Assembly (NCBI GenBank): GCA_016801885.1
Contig: CM028886.1
Location: 18,131,866-18,195,865 of the forward strand
From: Toxotes chatareus
Lineage: Eukaryota; Chordata; Actinopteri; Toxotidae
Length of the DNA stretch: 64,000 nt
Direction of reading: 5' to 3'
The notes under the pieces are model-generated. The model did no database searches, had not been told where the DNA came from, and saw nothing but the letters and a program-made list of their open reading frames with translations. The translations under genes were made by a program, and so were the position numbers. The number at the start of each line of letters is the position of its first letter. Position 1 is the stretch's first letter. Shown here in pieces: positions 27,401 to 42,400 of this stretch.

Positions 27401-30400
27401 GGAGTATCATAGTTTAAGGTCCAATCCAAGGGTTCATTTAATTTTTCCACTAACACTGTGAACATCCAATAGGGGTGTTCAATAAAGACAAAAAATATTA
27501 TGATTGTTTGCGTGTTATTAGCTTAAGAGCATTGTGCCTTAGATAAGATAAGAAAACTATGTAATTTCAAAGGGTAAACATGCCTTTTCTTGTCACTGTA
27601 CATAGCAAGAATAGGAACCGATGAGGAGTTAAACAGAAATTGGATACCTTTAAGGCAGAAATGAAAAATGCTTCATTTTGTTTATATGATGTCAAATAAT
27701 TCAAATTGGAGGGACTAGCTCTTTAGAGGAAATAGAGATTTGGATCAGCTGCAATGTACAAAGAGTGCAACACAGCATTTCAATGGGTCTTGAAAAAGGA
27801 TAACAAGAAACACTATGGTAAAATACAGGGATAAGAAAGCTAAGTGCTAGGGCACTGAGATAAGCTCAGTGTGCTTTTCAAATGATAATGAATTTGAACG
27901 TCTGGGAGAGCTGGTTACTGATCGCATAACTGCCAGTGAGAGCTGTGATAATGGAATTAAACTAATACAATAAGAATAATTTGTGAATAAAACTGAGATA
28001 CCAGAATTCTCTTACCAGGTGAATTACTGAATTGTCAAAGGTGTTCATTAAATGAGGCAGGTGAAATAAATTAAATGCAATATTCTCTGTGCAATGCTGT
28101 ACAAATGAGGAATGCGTAAACAAGCCTACTGTCCAATATTTGCTCGAATAAGTACAATAAGTGGATAAAATGCTGATAAAGAAGAGCTACAAATTAATCT
28201 GAATTCTCTGATACTAGAGCACGCTTTGAATAGAGCCGTTAATTTTTCAATAAGCGAACACCTCAGAGTATAATATTATCCTTACGCATAGTCTGGCCAG
28301 TTGCCCATGATGGCAAAAAAAAAAAAAAAATCAGTGCATTTAAATTATCTTTGTTCAAGTTAAATATATGCTTTATGTACTTCTCCTTTTATAATAATAA
28401 ATCCATGTAACGTTCTTGGAATCTGTTGAGGGGGTGTCGTTTTAATTTATAGTTTCATAATTTGGCCATTGCCAGGACTATTGAGTGTGTCAAGAGTGTG
28501 GTGAGTACTATAAAAATAAACGTGCTGTTACTGATGAGTAGTATGAGAATAATTCACACATTTAAAAAGTAGATATATTTAATAAATCTATAGTTTAAGA
28601 GTTCCTAAACTATATGTCTCAAGACTAAACTAAGACCAAAAAAAAAGTATTTTAGTATGCAATGAATGTTAATTTATATATTGAAGAATGTCAGGTTTTC
28701 CTACCTTTTCCATGGCTGACTTCTATAGTCCATGTACAGTTTAGAGAGTTAGGGTACAGTTCTGGGAAGCCAGGTGATAAGATGATCCCTCCAGGTCCTC
28801 TGATATCCCCACCGCATGATGCTGAATAGAAAGGGGAGATAATGAATGATAACTGTTGCTGGAAAAAAAAAAAAAAAAATTGTAAATGAACCAATAAATC
28901 CTTCACCTGAAGACAGAGGAGCGATTTAAATGAATAATACATTTCAGTCATATCACATCCTGTTCTGCTATTTTTATGAATACCTGTAATTCTGCCAACA
29001 CAATGTTTTTTTTCCTTCTCTGCCTCTCTCCAAACCAGCCCTACTGCCTAACAGGAAAATAAATGATTCATTAATTCAGCCATCCATCCATATTTTCTTC
29101 TTCTATGGTATCTTAAACTGAGAGTTATTGTCAGAAAACAGACTAACCCATTAAATTTATCTACAAATTTATTTACGTTAGATTTATTTACAGGAACTGA
29201 CAGAAGTATATTCAGCATATTAGAGCGTCTGGCTTCATTTTGATTGTGGCTAGATGATTTTGATTTTTTTTTTTCCAAATATAAACAACAACAGTGTCCA
29301 AATACTTTTCAGGCTGGGAAGAGAATCCACTTGCAACCCATCATATAGAGTAGTTACAGATGAGGTGACAGGGACTGTTGTCTAAATGAACAATACTAAT
29401 GTTACCTCAGTAATATGACTCTCATGCATGTTGATTATTGACATATAATTTACTGCCAGAAAGCTTCTTATCTCATCAAAGAAGTTAATGAGATAAATCT
29501 CTACCCTCATTGGCTGCTGGGGGACCGGGAGGTTAATGCCAGATCCGTCTGAAGGTTAACTGGTCTAAGTGGATATTGTTCAAACCTGCAACCGTTTTCT
29601 CATGTTGTCATTGTGTTTCAACTAAAAGGTCATTTCACATAAAGGGCACTGCTTTTTAAATACAGCATTTATGAAATTTGACAAGCTTTGTTTTGTCTTC
29701 ATTCTTTAAGTCTAAGTGTGTCTGTGTGTGTGTGCGTGTTCTCTGGCCTGCATGTCCTAGGGGCGGCACCGCAGCCAAAAGCCCGGATGCTTTCCTCAAA
29801 AAGCAATCGCTGACAAATATTAGCAGTAGAACTCTAGTGCATGTACATATTTTCAAAGTAATGAGTGTCAGATGATGTTTTGGAGGATCACTGAGATGCC
29901 TGAGGCTCCACAGCTGCACACACCCACCCTCCCCTTCTCTTCTCTTCTCTCCTTCCACCCTTAGGCCTTTCAGCCAGCACAACATATCAAGGGTTGAATC
30001 CTTATCCACCAACAAAATTATATCAAATATTTTATTAATGAGCCAAAATTACATAAAGTCATTAAAAGTGAATGAGTACACTTGGCAAATGATCTACTTC
30101 AGCAGCTCCATAGACAGAGAGCCAAACGCATTTGGCACCAGTCTGGCACACACCTAGGCAAAAAAATGCTCCAAGACATAAAATGAATTTTCAGGACAGC
30201 CATTGGGAAGAAGCTGGATAACACGGCACCGTATCCTATGCGTGCTATGGAGCAGCGTGCCAGTCCTTGCATGTATTTTATTCATTATATTCTTTCAACT
30301 GAGTGATCTGTGACTATGGGACATCATTTACAGTTTGCAAACTGCGACAATAATCACCACAATTTTCCTTCACTGTGCTTCTAAATGGCACAAAAGGCAA

Positions 30401-33400
30401 AACCAAACATACCCCAGAGAGAGTGATTATGTGAGATATCAAAACTATCAGGAACATGTTGAACTTCATTCTGTGAAGGTGAGTATACTTGGTCTTCGGT
30501 ATTAAATGATGCATAACACCCGAGGTAAGTTGTTCACACAAGGACTGAGTGTATTTGTTGAATAAAAGGCATTTTGACACAAAGGCGTTTTCGGTCAGTG
30601 AGACCTGCTGTGCGTACCAACAATGTGTTTTTTTTTTTTTGCTTGTTTGTTTGTTGTTTTCTCAGTGATTATAAATACAGCAAGGGAAGAAGTTGCTGTA
30701 AGAACTAATTTACTTTTTACAAAATTAATTTAAAAACCTCTTGGCAGATACTACTGGCAGCTTTTGTGGCTAAAAGATTGACTGTGTGTACTTACTGAAA
30801 ATAGATAAATATCTGCAAGTACAATCTTTGTTTGAATTTTCTCAAAATAGTGCTGGCATCTTCATGAGGTAAGATCAGAACTTCAAGTCATAACCAGGTC
30901 AATTATTAGACGTACTTTCAAAGACTCCTAACGTTCATGGAATACTCCAAGGGCAAGAAGGCTGGTCTTTTTATTTTAGGGTCCTTTAGCTCTAAGGTTT
31001 TCAAAAGGACCATATCATGTCAACTGGTGTCAAACAAAATAGTATTAAAAACCATCTATTACAAATGAGATTCTCATTCACTCAAAAGAAAACTGCAATG
31101 TTTTGGATTTCATGGGTGTGAGAGATCTCCGTGCTGGAATGTGCTGCACAAAATTTCATACTTTCACACACGTACCATCACAAGAGGGCAGTGGATGGCT
31201 CCAGAAGTGGTTCTTCTCACAAACCAGAGGTTCCTCATGGCTCAGCTTGTACCCTGGGTCACACTGGAAGGACACCGTGGAGCCGATGGACAGGTCATGG
31301 GATAACCGTACACCATTCACTGGGATACCAGGATCCATGCAGGAGTATGTGTCCAATGTAACCACTGGAAAAATTAAGATCAGGCAGTGATTTCTTGAAT
31401 AAGTGTAGAGACAACTGTGAGTCTTCCTCTTTGCAACTTAATCTTCCTTTGGCAATTTAACTACTGTTATGGCTGAATTTTATTGAAAGCTCTCTATGTT
31501 CACAAACTTTATGTAGTGTCTAGTTTTTGTGCAACCTCTAGACTTGTTGTATGGCACATGTTTTTGATGTGTATATGTATTAGGTACAGCACTGTAGATG
31601 CTGTATGTCAAATTCTAAGTAACTCACTGTTTATACAACAGAGGTCTGCTCTTATGCAAATAAAATATAACTGTTAAACTACAGAGGTATGGTGAAGTCA
31701 TACAGCATTCATGACATGAAATGGCAACTGTTTTTGCAATCATAACAATTTCTAGACTACTTTTCTTCAAAAAAGTGCTGACAGATGTCATAACAATCAT
31801 CAAAACAAAGGAAGGTCTCAGGTCACAGACATAACAGAGAAAGCAAGTTTTCTAGAGTACAAGATTTACTTTGACTTTTATTTTGACCTTTAACTTTAAA
31901 AATAGATGCTCAAAAATGGGAAAGATATTTTACACGTTGAACAAAAGACACTGCACGGAAAAAGTGACGTATTTCAGACAATAGCAAAGGCTGTTTTATG
32001 ACACAACACGGTTAAGACTTTGAACAAAAATGCACGAGTGCATGATGTTTGACAGTTTCTTTCAGAGTAACCTTGACAGAGTTGTCAGTGATAAAGAAAA
32101 CAAGGTTTCCTCTTTATGCTATCCCTTTTTTGTTATATTTAAGAAAGTCACCCGAGTAGTCACCAGAGAAGATCAAAAGTAAATGTTTTACAGTATTTTC
32201 ATGGTGTGTGTGTGTGTGTGGGTGGGAACAGGGGGTATGACTTTCATGAAACTCCACAAATAAAGTCTTCCTGTGCTGCAAATGTTGGACCACCACTTCT
32301 GGTTTTCATAAAAATATTTCTGACCAATGACTTTGCTCCTAGAACGAGCTGGTTACACAGTAGTGCCAGCTCCCTCCCCTAATACTGACCAAACGAAGCT
32401 GCTAAGAGATGCCCCCGTTTTTCCCTGTGATTTCCGGGACTGCAGGCTGGATATCGTCCAAGTAGGGTTGCTTTGATGCACTAAAAATATGCTGATTTAG
32501 GCACTGACTGGCGACAGTTGTGTAAGAGGTTATCAGGTCATCAGTGGGTAGCCTATTCTAAGAAGGCATTATCAGGAACTGTATTTTTATTTTTTAATTG
32601 TTCTGTTTTCTGTTTTGTTCTCTTTCAGAGGTGTCCTGGTTCCAGTCCAATTTGTGCTGCTGATGTAGTTTCAAGTGACTGACCAAGTCAAAGGACTTAG
32701 ACATGTCAGTACATAGTGTCCTGTTCATTGTGGGATGTCTGGTATCACTGACTGTGAGCCCAACATGAAGTGCATTTAAAAAGGTACAGTACACCTTGTG
32801 AAATTTATGTAAAAAAGAACCCATTGCACAATCAAAGTATCCCCTGATACACACACTCTCAGCAAGTCAATTCTTTTAAAGATCTGATAAGGTTCAGTAC
32901 TCTACTGTAATGAACTCTAGTCCACTAGAGACAAGACAAGTAGGAATGCTGAATGGCCTGCAGAAGGTATTTGTTGCCATGTGACTAGAAATGATACAGT
33001 TAAAAGTGCAACAGTAATGGCCTGGATTATACTATATCATTTGTGAGCAATATAACAGCTCGGGCTGACTGATTATCCATGTGTGATAACAGGGTTCCTC
33101 CTTTGTTTTGCTAAGCCTCTGCGGAAAACCTGTCTCGCTCTCCTTGAGTAATACTTGATATTTTTAGTAAATAAAAACACATGAATTTTGCCTGAACACA
33201 TTTAGAAGGCAGCGCATTCATTGATCATTGATGGTACTGGCCTTCAGAGAAATTCACCATCCATCCCTAATCCTACATCTGTAAATCACAAACAAGAATA
33301 ATACTACGTAAAAATAATTAAAAGAATACAATGGCCAGCAATGAAATTACAGATAACATACATCGGGTCGAGTTGGGTTGTGATTGGCCAGTGGGCCAAG

Positions 33401-36400
33401 TCCAGGAACACACACACACACTGCAAGCTCTCATGCGCACCCTGAATGACAAGCACACAGAAATGGCCGGTAAAGAGACTGACAGGGCCGGTAACAGCTT
33501 TGTGAATTTTTTTTGGCAGTCCACCAGCCCACAGATGCAGCAACCCACCGGGATCTGTCCCAGTGTGTCCGATGGCCAGTCTGACCCTGACAGTAGCTAT
33601 TCAGAGTATTCGATTATATCCCTCTGAGAGCTAATCGTTCTCTTCCCTTGCCCAGATTTTCTTAAGCAGTCTGTGCACTTGAATTCAACCTTCCTCCGCA
33701 AGCTTGGGGCGACTGTTGTGCCTGACAAGGAGCAGTAAAGTGCAAGAATACATTTGGATGGTCAAACAGTGAACATGGGGACTGGGATTTGACGCAGGTC
33801 TCTTACCCATGGGCATAATGTCACCTGGGATCGCAACTCCTGACACATGTGTCTGATCTAGTCCTTTGCTATCCTCACAATTCTGCTGTTGAACTTTCTG
33901 CTATTTACTTTCGCCGTTTGTTTACATTTACAGCATAAGGTATATTCAGAAAACTACACCAATTAAGATATACAGCCATCTTAGTCCTGTGGTTGTTATT
34001 TCTCTAAGGAACTACCTCTTAGCCTCTCACAGAAAAGGCCTTGTTTACATGTGAACAGAGGCGTGTTTAAATTTGTGCTCAGCCTGGAATAATTATGTGA
34101 AGAATTAATATCGATTAACAGATTCACAACAGAAGTCAAGTCCTTGTTCTCCCTCAAAAATAAGCAGTTCTTAAGATTCTGTGGTCTCCCACTTAATTTT
34201 TTTTATCCTGAAAAACTAAATAAATAAATGGAATAAATTATTTTCATCCTAATAACCAAAGCTCACTGAGCCTAGTTGATATGATAATCCCAATGCTCTT
34301 GCTATGTTATCCACGTGAAACTCATCCTCAACACAGTTTGGTCTTGACACATAATTTCAGACATTTTATGAAAGCTTTGCACGAAGGGCTGACCAATTTA
34401 AATTCCTAGCGTCATTAACCACCATATACTTGGACTTCTCCTTACTTTGTTTCATTTAATTAACACACTAAATTTAAATATAACTGAATATTTTAAAATA
34501 ATATCAAAATTACTTTGAATATCCACATATTGTTCCAAAAAATGTTTTGCAAAACTCATCCACATCATGTTTTGTATAATCTCACCTTCGTAGAAGATCT
34601 TGAAGCCGCTGTTTGATCGACTGTTATCAGTGGTGAAAAGCAGATACAGGAAGTTACTGCTACTAAACAGGAACTGTGGGACCTGAGTTCCATTAAACGA
34701 GCCAATCAGAGGGGAGAGCAGGTTGGGACCGTCATGCACTTCCAGGAAGTCATAGCTGAGTTCAGTTTGAAACCTTAAAAGTAAAAAGAGAAGAGAGTAA
34801 GAGTTTCAGAGTAAACAATTATTTGTATTCAAAACAATACTTGTAGTTTGACGGATCAGACTATTTCGAGCCATTTAGCCTCTTCTGTCTGCAGAGAAAA
34901 TGATCACATTTCTATTGCAATAGAACAAGATCAATAAGTTTCTTCTAATCTGATACATTATGGATCTGTGGTCATTCCTTGACTCTCTTCATCATCAAAG
35001 ATGTGAAATAAGCACAGACTTTCACTGTTAATATTGTGGAAAAAAATACCTGCAGACATTCTCAGCCAGAGAAAATCCATGGCTCTATGTTATTAATGCA
35101 AAGAACTAAATGTATTATCTCCTGTGTAACACCAGTGTAAACCGCATTAAAGAAGCATAGGAAAATTGGCTCATTTTAAGTAAAGTACAGGGAAAAAATT
35201 TGGGTTCATTTGACAAAAAAAAATCATAGGGAAAGTAGCTCTTTTCCTTACAAAGCAATGTGTCAGCACTGAGAGAGCGATGATTATAAAATATGAAGAT
35301 TTTATGGTTTCGCTTTTTAGTGTTAGAAAATAAAGATCTTAAACTACTTTTATATTTTTTCTTTTTATTGCAGCACTCTGAGGAAGTGAGTGGAAGCCAG
35401 TAAGCGGAAAAAAAAAAAAGAATTACTCGAGGCTTTCAACATTTTTGGAAACTAGGTCCAGGCTTGCATTCCACCTCCTCTTTATGTTTCCAACTCAGAG
35501 GTTTACAGAGCTAAGGGTAACACCTTTGCGTTGCACATATACATTATGCATGTAAATCTGAATGTTGTGTGTAGTCCTCACCTGCAGTGCAGCATGTGGA
35601 TGTATGTGCATAAGGGACTGCGTCTCAGTTCTTTCTGTGTCTCTGTGTGAGCGTGTGTATCTTTGTTTCCACGGCTGAGTTGTTGCAGCACCATCTTACA
35701 AACCTGTCAAAGCTGATCTTGATGGAACGTCCCGGTTCGGCCTCAATGACCCACTCACAACTCAGGGAGTCTTTGTAGTAGCCTGGCCACCCTGGTGAGA
35801 GGATGACACCAGATGGCCCTGAGTAGTGGCCCCCGCAAGGAGCTGAAGGAGCAGAGAGGTGGAAGAGCAGTGGGAAGGATGGAGAGGATAAAGATATAAA
35901 TTAAGGATATAAAGAGATTAAAGAGTGGGGGGTGGCACAAAGAACAAATATAAGGAGATGAGAGGAAATCAGGGGAGAGAAGAGGAGAGGGGGAAAATAA
36001 ACAGAGAAGAAAAGTTGTTTTTAAAGATGATACCACTCAGTAATCTTTGTGTACCAGCATGAAAAACACTGAAGAAAATAAGTATAGGATGAGTCACCCA
36101 AGCCCTGAAGTTACACAAATACCTGAAAATAAGATGAATGTAGCCCAGTTTGGGTGGACTCTGAGCTGCGTGTTCCACATAACCCACTCACTTTTTTTAA
36201 TCCTCTGTTCTTTTTTTCTCGTCCTACCTCAGCAGTTGACCTATCTGTCCAACAACCACACAATTATAAGCTATTCCATTTCAGTACCTTCACATTTGGG
36301 AATGAGTCCACTCCACATCACTTTGCCTTCCTCCAGATGGCATGTGATGGTGTCAGCCCCCTGTGTCTTGATGAAGCCCTCCTCGCAGACCACCGAGATG

Positions 36401-39400
36401 GAGCTCCCCAGTTGGAAACTGTCCCCAAAGCGCCTGGCATTCAATGGTATGCCAGGGTCAGGGCACTCATTACGCCCGAAAGCTTGTAATGAGAATATAG
36501 AGAACAAGATCTAGTGACAAACGCTCTTGTGTGGATGAGGAATGGGGTCTGTGAGGAGTAGGGAGATAACGTAAATGGATGTAGCTGTCTGCAGGAGAAA
36601 AAGAAAACACTAACAGAGGTCTCCTCCGCACACCTGAGGGTGACAATAGCCTCTGTCTTTAGAACTTGTTGTGCCTCGACGGGAGAAAAAAGAATTACAG
36701 TTGTGCTCTATTAGGCTGTGAGGCAAAAGAGTTAAGCTCTGCATGCACTGCCCTAAATGCTGCATTTTGTTTAGGCACTATAGGGTACATAGAAGAGTTT
36801 TTGAGAACATTCACATTCACAAATATTACAGGTGCTGTTGAACTTAATTCTCTCCTTTAGTACTATACTTTAGTACTATATAACTAGTTTGTACATTAAT
36901 TAAAACTCTAAAGATAATTGCCACTGCTTTGGAAAACTGTCTATATATTTTTGAATAGTTTACAAATTCAAGAGGCCTGGCAGTTAATCCTGATATTTAC
37001 TAAGAGTCATTTACACTACTCACTACACTAATCCCTAACCCTAAAAGGAAAAGGGTGGATGCATGTATTTGTTTATAAATGCTTTACTATATGATGATTG
37101 CTTGAATTAAATTGATCAAACAGTCACTTACTGCTATAGGTAATATTGAACCCTCGCCCAGACATAGAGTGATCAGCCTGAAACTCCAGCTGCAGTACGT
37201 TGCTGTTGGACGTCAGGTGGGAAGGAACTTCGGCCCCTGAGAAGCGTCCTAGAATTGTGGCTCCTGACTGGTCCCCATCTTTGATAGTGAGGAAGTCATA
37301 GGGAGGCTCCAGGTCGAAGTCATTGAAGGCCAGGTGGATTCTGGAGCCTGGCTCAGAGATTATCAGCCACACGCAATTGAGGTTGTTCCCATAGCCTTCT
37401 GGGTAGTCGGGAGACAATACCGTCCCCATGGGAGCAGTGAAGTTGGAGAAACAGGGGACTGTGTGATGGAGGATGGAAAATATATTTGTAATGATTTATA
37501 AATTGTAATATCCCAGGTGAGGCAATTTGCTTTACAACAACTCTGGCGATCACATGACAACCTGCACTGTGGATTCTGCTGTGACGGGATCAGGCACAAA
37601 GATCAGTATAGAACAATGTCAGTGCTGTATAACTAGCTCAGCAATCAGGAGACAGCCCTGCTCCCATGGGTGCTGAGTCGTTTGAGAAACATGAAAATGT
37701 AAGGGAGTTGAGCATAGGAGTTAGTGCGCAAAAATACAGACAGAGCAATATAGGAGCTCAGGAATACTGCACACTGTCCCAATGGACACAGTTATCTTGA
37801 CGAAACAGAAGACTAGATTTTTGTTATGGATATGGGTTAGGTATAGTAAAACTCACAGGAGGAATTTAGGTTGTCCTGAGAAAGGACAATGTACAGTATA
37901 ATGCAGGTTTCCCTTCTCCTGAATATTTGTGTTGTGTAACAGTGTGTACCCTACTTTCATGTTTTTCCAAACCAACCCCAAATAACAAGGTAAGCATATG
38001 CTATCAATTTCTCATTTTATGTTACGTATATTGGTGTTTACACACAATGCACTGCATGGTCATTTAACAACACTGTAATTAATCCTCCAGTAGTTTAGTG
38101 TCATTGTGAACTTTCCAAGCGCATAAATAATTGCTTCATTTGCCGTCATGAAAAAAAGCCTGCATTCGACTCACATATGCAGATGGGGATATTAGCCGAC
38201 CACTGATTGTTGTTCTGGCAGGTTATCATCCTCTCCCCGATGAGCTCGAATCCAAACTGGCATTCAAAGCGCAAAACATCTCCATTTAAAAAGCCACTAC
38301 CCTCTTGGTAGCCATACAGAGGTGTACCAGGGTCACCACAACTCTCTTTGTCAATTTCTGTGGGTGAGAGGAGAAGAAGAGGGGGGAGGGATGGAAATGG
38401 GAGAGGGGGGATATGGGGAAAGTAGAGGATTAAGTCAAGCCAGGTACTTTGAGGAACGTTTTTTTCTTTAACATTATCTATAAAGGTCCAGGTGAAGAGT
38501 CTGAGAGCATGGTTGGGGAGGGTTTTTTCAGAAGGAGATAGAGAAGAGAGTGAGAGACAGGCAGACAGACAGAAGGACAGAAAGGAAAATGGACTCGCTG
38601 AACGAGTCTGTCACAGACAGACATGAATACAGACAGTGAGAGATGGTATCAGAACTAAAGTCTGTGTACCTTTATAGTTAATCTTGAAGCCGATCGAGCC
38701 CACACTCTCATCAGACTGGAGATGCAGCCACATCTGATGGGACATGCTGACAATCAGGTCTGGGACAAAGCTCCCAGTCAGCCTGCAGACAGGGCAACAA
38801 AAAAAGTCACTGAGGTATCAAACTAGACTTTTCAGACGTTATCTCTTCACACAGTGTTATATAGAAACTTTCAAAGACTTAAAACAAACTGTAAACAGAA
38901 ACTAGCGCATCCTTTAAACAATGTTACATAAACACTATTAAAGAGAACCATTAAGTACTGTATCTTCAGTAAGTAAGGCTTAATTTAAATCAAGGTTCTT
39001 TGAATATTGCTTCACAACAACATGTAGGAATGTATCTCTAACCAGCTCTACAACATCTGACAGCACAATTATGGCACAATAATATACCAAATGAAGTATT
39101 TTATGTAGTACTCACACTTGTATTATTGTTTTAGAGTCACCTACTTCCCCTCCATCTCCGATGGTTAGTGAATCATACCCAATTTCAAGGTCAAATTCTT
39201 CAAAGTTGATCTGAATAACCTGTTGTGAAATGCAAAATAAGTTGCTTTTACAATCCGTCCCTTGCTAAGTGTCATCAAGGTAATCCCTGGAAGCATAAGT
39301 GATCAAAAAAATCAAAAAGCAACCAGTCACATGTATCCACATACATGTCAGCCAATAGAGCTCCTACCAAGATGGGTTAGGCGAATGGTCATGTGGTCTC

Positions 39401-42400
39401 AGGTCAATCACTGACCCTGACTGGCAGAGAAATAAGGGGAGTGTCCATCAGTGGACATGGGTGACACCATATTTGGTCCATCACCTGGTGAAGTGCAGCT
39501 AAGGGGTGGTACTTAAGTTTGTACAGAAGAGGCCTTGCCACAAAATGAGCTTATTTGATGTGGCATGGCCCTTCTTTAAAAATACTTTAATTTAACAAAA
39601 CTTTATGAAATGCCATATATCTGAAGAGTAACAAGATACATCATAAAAATATATAAATGCATCCAAACCACTGCAAAGCCACATAATCAAAAGATATTCA
39701 AGAACTACTATAAATACTATAAACACTATAAATACCTAAATGAATAGTCCTCACTCATGCTTCCCGGAAACAAACTTTTATAATAGAAGCTCCAAAATGC
39801 TTCTGTCCTTTCTCCTGGGCTTCATTACTTCTATGCCTATTTAAAAAAAATAGAGCTGACATGTGACATCTGGCAAAGGGACCAGTCATATCATTTCTCC
39901 TAATAGAGCTCATATGCTCAGTGATGGTGCTCTTTTTAGGGAACAGGATGTCTCACCTATTAATATTTTATTGCATAAATATAACAATATACCATAAATA
40001 TAACAAGTACTAAAGTGGTAAATAGTAATGGTCTTGCCATTGATAGTGTGGTTAAAAGACTTCAGGTTTTTGGTATACTGGCAATTTACACAGGCTCCAC
40101 ACTTAAAGTTGCCTTGAAGAGGTTTAGTTGTGAGCTTCCCGTTCAGGGCTTCTGAATCCTGACATGTTCTGACAACCCTGTCCCTTACATTTCTTCCTCT
40201 TTTAAAAGATACCATAGGTGGATTTTTAAAGGTTTCTTGCAAGAATGGGTCATTTTGAAGAATATGCCAGGTTTTTTAAATTATGTCCTAAGTGCTCTCA
40301 GTGTTAGGGGTGAATGTAGTGCAGCACATGAGATTTGGCTTTGATTTGGATTTTTTGACTTGCAGATAAGCTTCTCTGCTTTTTGAAGCCACTCTGTTCT
40401 CTGCACATAATATTTAGAATCTGTAAAAACTCTAACAGAGTGGGGATTGGTCCTTTCCACAGTAAAAACACATCATGTTTCATTGTGTTAAATTGAAGTG
40501 TTTTTAAAGTAGGGCCATGCCACATCAAATATTTTGTGGCAAGGCCTCTTCTGTAGAAAATGAAGTACCACCCTTTAGCCGCATTCCTCCATGTGATGGA
40601 TGAAATATGTTGTCACCCATGTCCTCTATTGGACATTCCCTTTATTTCTCTCCCAGCCAGGGACAATGTCTGACCTGAAGCCACATGACCATATGCCTAA
40701 CCCATCATTCTAGGAGCCCCATTGGCTGATATGTATGTGAATACACATGACAGGTTGGGTTATTTTCTGCTTTATACCTAACCTGTTAAAATCTTGCCCA
40801 TACTATGTTTTATGATGACCTTGATGAAAGCCTAAACACACTGGTCTAACAATAATCTAGTTGTTCTATAACAGGGCATATTCCTACTTTAATGTGATCT
40901 GGAAGTGCTGCTGGAGTTTTGACCCCTTTTTTCCCTTCTTCATGCACCTTGGAAGTAGGTAATGTAGGTAAGTGCTCATACATTCCTTTGGATGCATAGC
41001 AGTATTTGGGAACATTCCCATTTAAGCATTTATATATCAATATACAGTGCCAATACAGTGTACATACGCTGAAATGTTATAATGAAATAGTGTATGAAAT
41101 GTTAAAAAACATTTCATACACTAACCCTACATCTGCCCCTGGAGGCCATTCTGTTTACACCCAGCTGTAGCTGAGAGGTTAAAACTGACAGCTCTAACAA
41201 TCAACACTGCTGCTGCTACCGTGAGAGTCAATCTTATTCATGGTATTCATGTATATAAGTCACAACCCTCTCAATCAGATCAGCAGTAATTTCAAATGGT
41301 TCTCAAGTTTGTTTGTTTTTTACCAGGTAGCCATCTCATGTATAGGAAATTCATAACAGCTGCTCATTTCCATAACTTGCCTTTAGAGATTCTGTACAAT
41401 GCACAACGAAGTGTTTCTGGAGACAGCTAAACTGTGAGAGGCAAGCCTGTGTAGAGAAAGTCTATGTAATGTCATATACATTTTGGCAAGCAGACAGCAA
41501 CATGTTTGATCAAACAATGCTGTAAAGACCTAAGACTTCCTCCTATCTCATACTGCCAATAGCTGCATTATACAGCCTTTATTCTGGTATTTTTTTTTAT
41601 GAATAATGAAAAACTACCCCCAACATTCAAATCAAAAACAGTATCGAGAGAAAATGGAAGGCAAACATAAAACTCAACTCACATCAAATTTTTGACTGTT
41701 CATAAAATAAGGCTTTGACAAATAGTTCATGCCCGTGCCGTACATCCCCACAAACAATAGAAACTGACAGCAGCATCTCTTCACATTACTTAAGAGAACA
41801 TAACAAATACTAAGATCCAAACATAGCAAGGCAATTTTAAGAGTCCAAAATTATTAATTGCTTGTCCACATTCACCCTTGAGATATCTTTGTCTGCTGTC
41901 AATGGTATATCATATTTCCCTTTACAAATGTGCATAACATCACAAAAGATGACATATTCACTAATCAAACTGGCAACATCTGCTGACACTGGTAATAATC
42001 ATAGAAAATTGAGTCTACTGCAGAGACATTACACAATGAAGCCACATTATCTCAGCCTACACTTTGCTTGAATGGATTAATGATGAAAGGAAGGATGCTG
42101 TAATGGCCACAGTGTCACAGCTGTTCATGACAAACATATGATGGCCGCTTGCTCATCCTTAGCATCCCCCTTTCTGCCTATGGGGAGGATACTGCCCGCA
42201 CAATATCCATGTGTAACGGCCTCATTACAATACACGCATAAGCATAATTACCATAATAACACTAATGGACCAAGTTTCTGTGCCAAGTCAATGGCTTGTT
42301 TGCCTAAGAGAGGGCACGGCGGCACAAAGCTATGGCACTTGCCAGTCCTAGTGACTTCTGAATGAGTGTTGGTTGGTTATTGTTTATTAGCAGGATAGCA

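Larger units (their letters stand above)
24829..28704 (-). other. Intron w15-w16
   Basis: A 3.9-kb intron of very AT-rich sequence containing an internally deleted Tc1/mariner element (about 26820-27598), an (AAT)n repeat at 25352-25373 and an A16 run at 28315-28330. Confidence 0.85.
28822..31175 (-). other. Intron w14-w15
   Basis: About 2.4 kb with an A17 run (28863-28879) close upstream of the w15 acceptor, a GT-rich run (29715-29739) and a T12 run near 30628. No gene or element was recognised. Confidence 0.85.

Noticed and set aside
29656..30015. Minus-strand frame of 119 codons
   Set aside because: It has no recognisable domain, includes translated GT repeat, and no in-frame splice partners are needed between w14 and w15.
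36047..36514. Plus-strand frame of 155 codons
   Set aside because: It is a shadow of exon w11 (Sushi4), whose minus-strand reading has all four sushi cysteines and correct splice phases.
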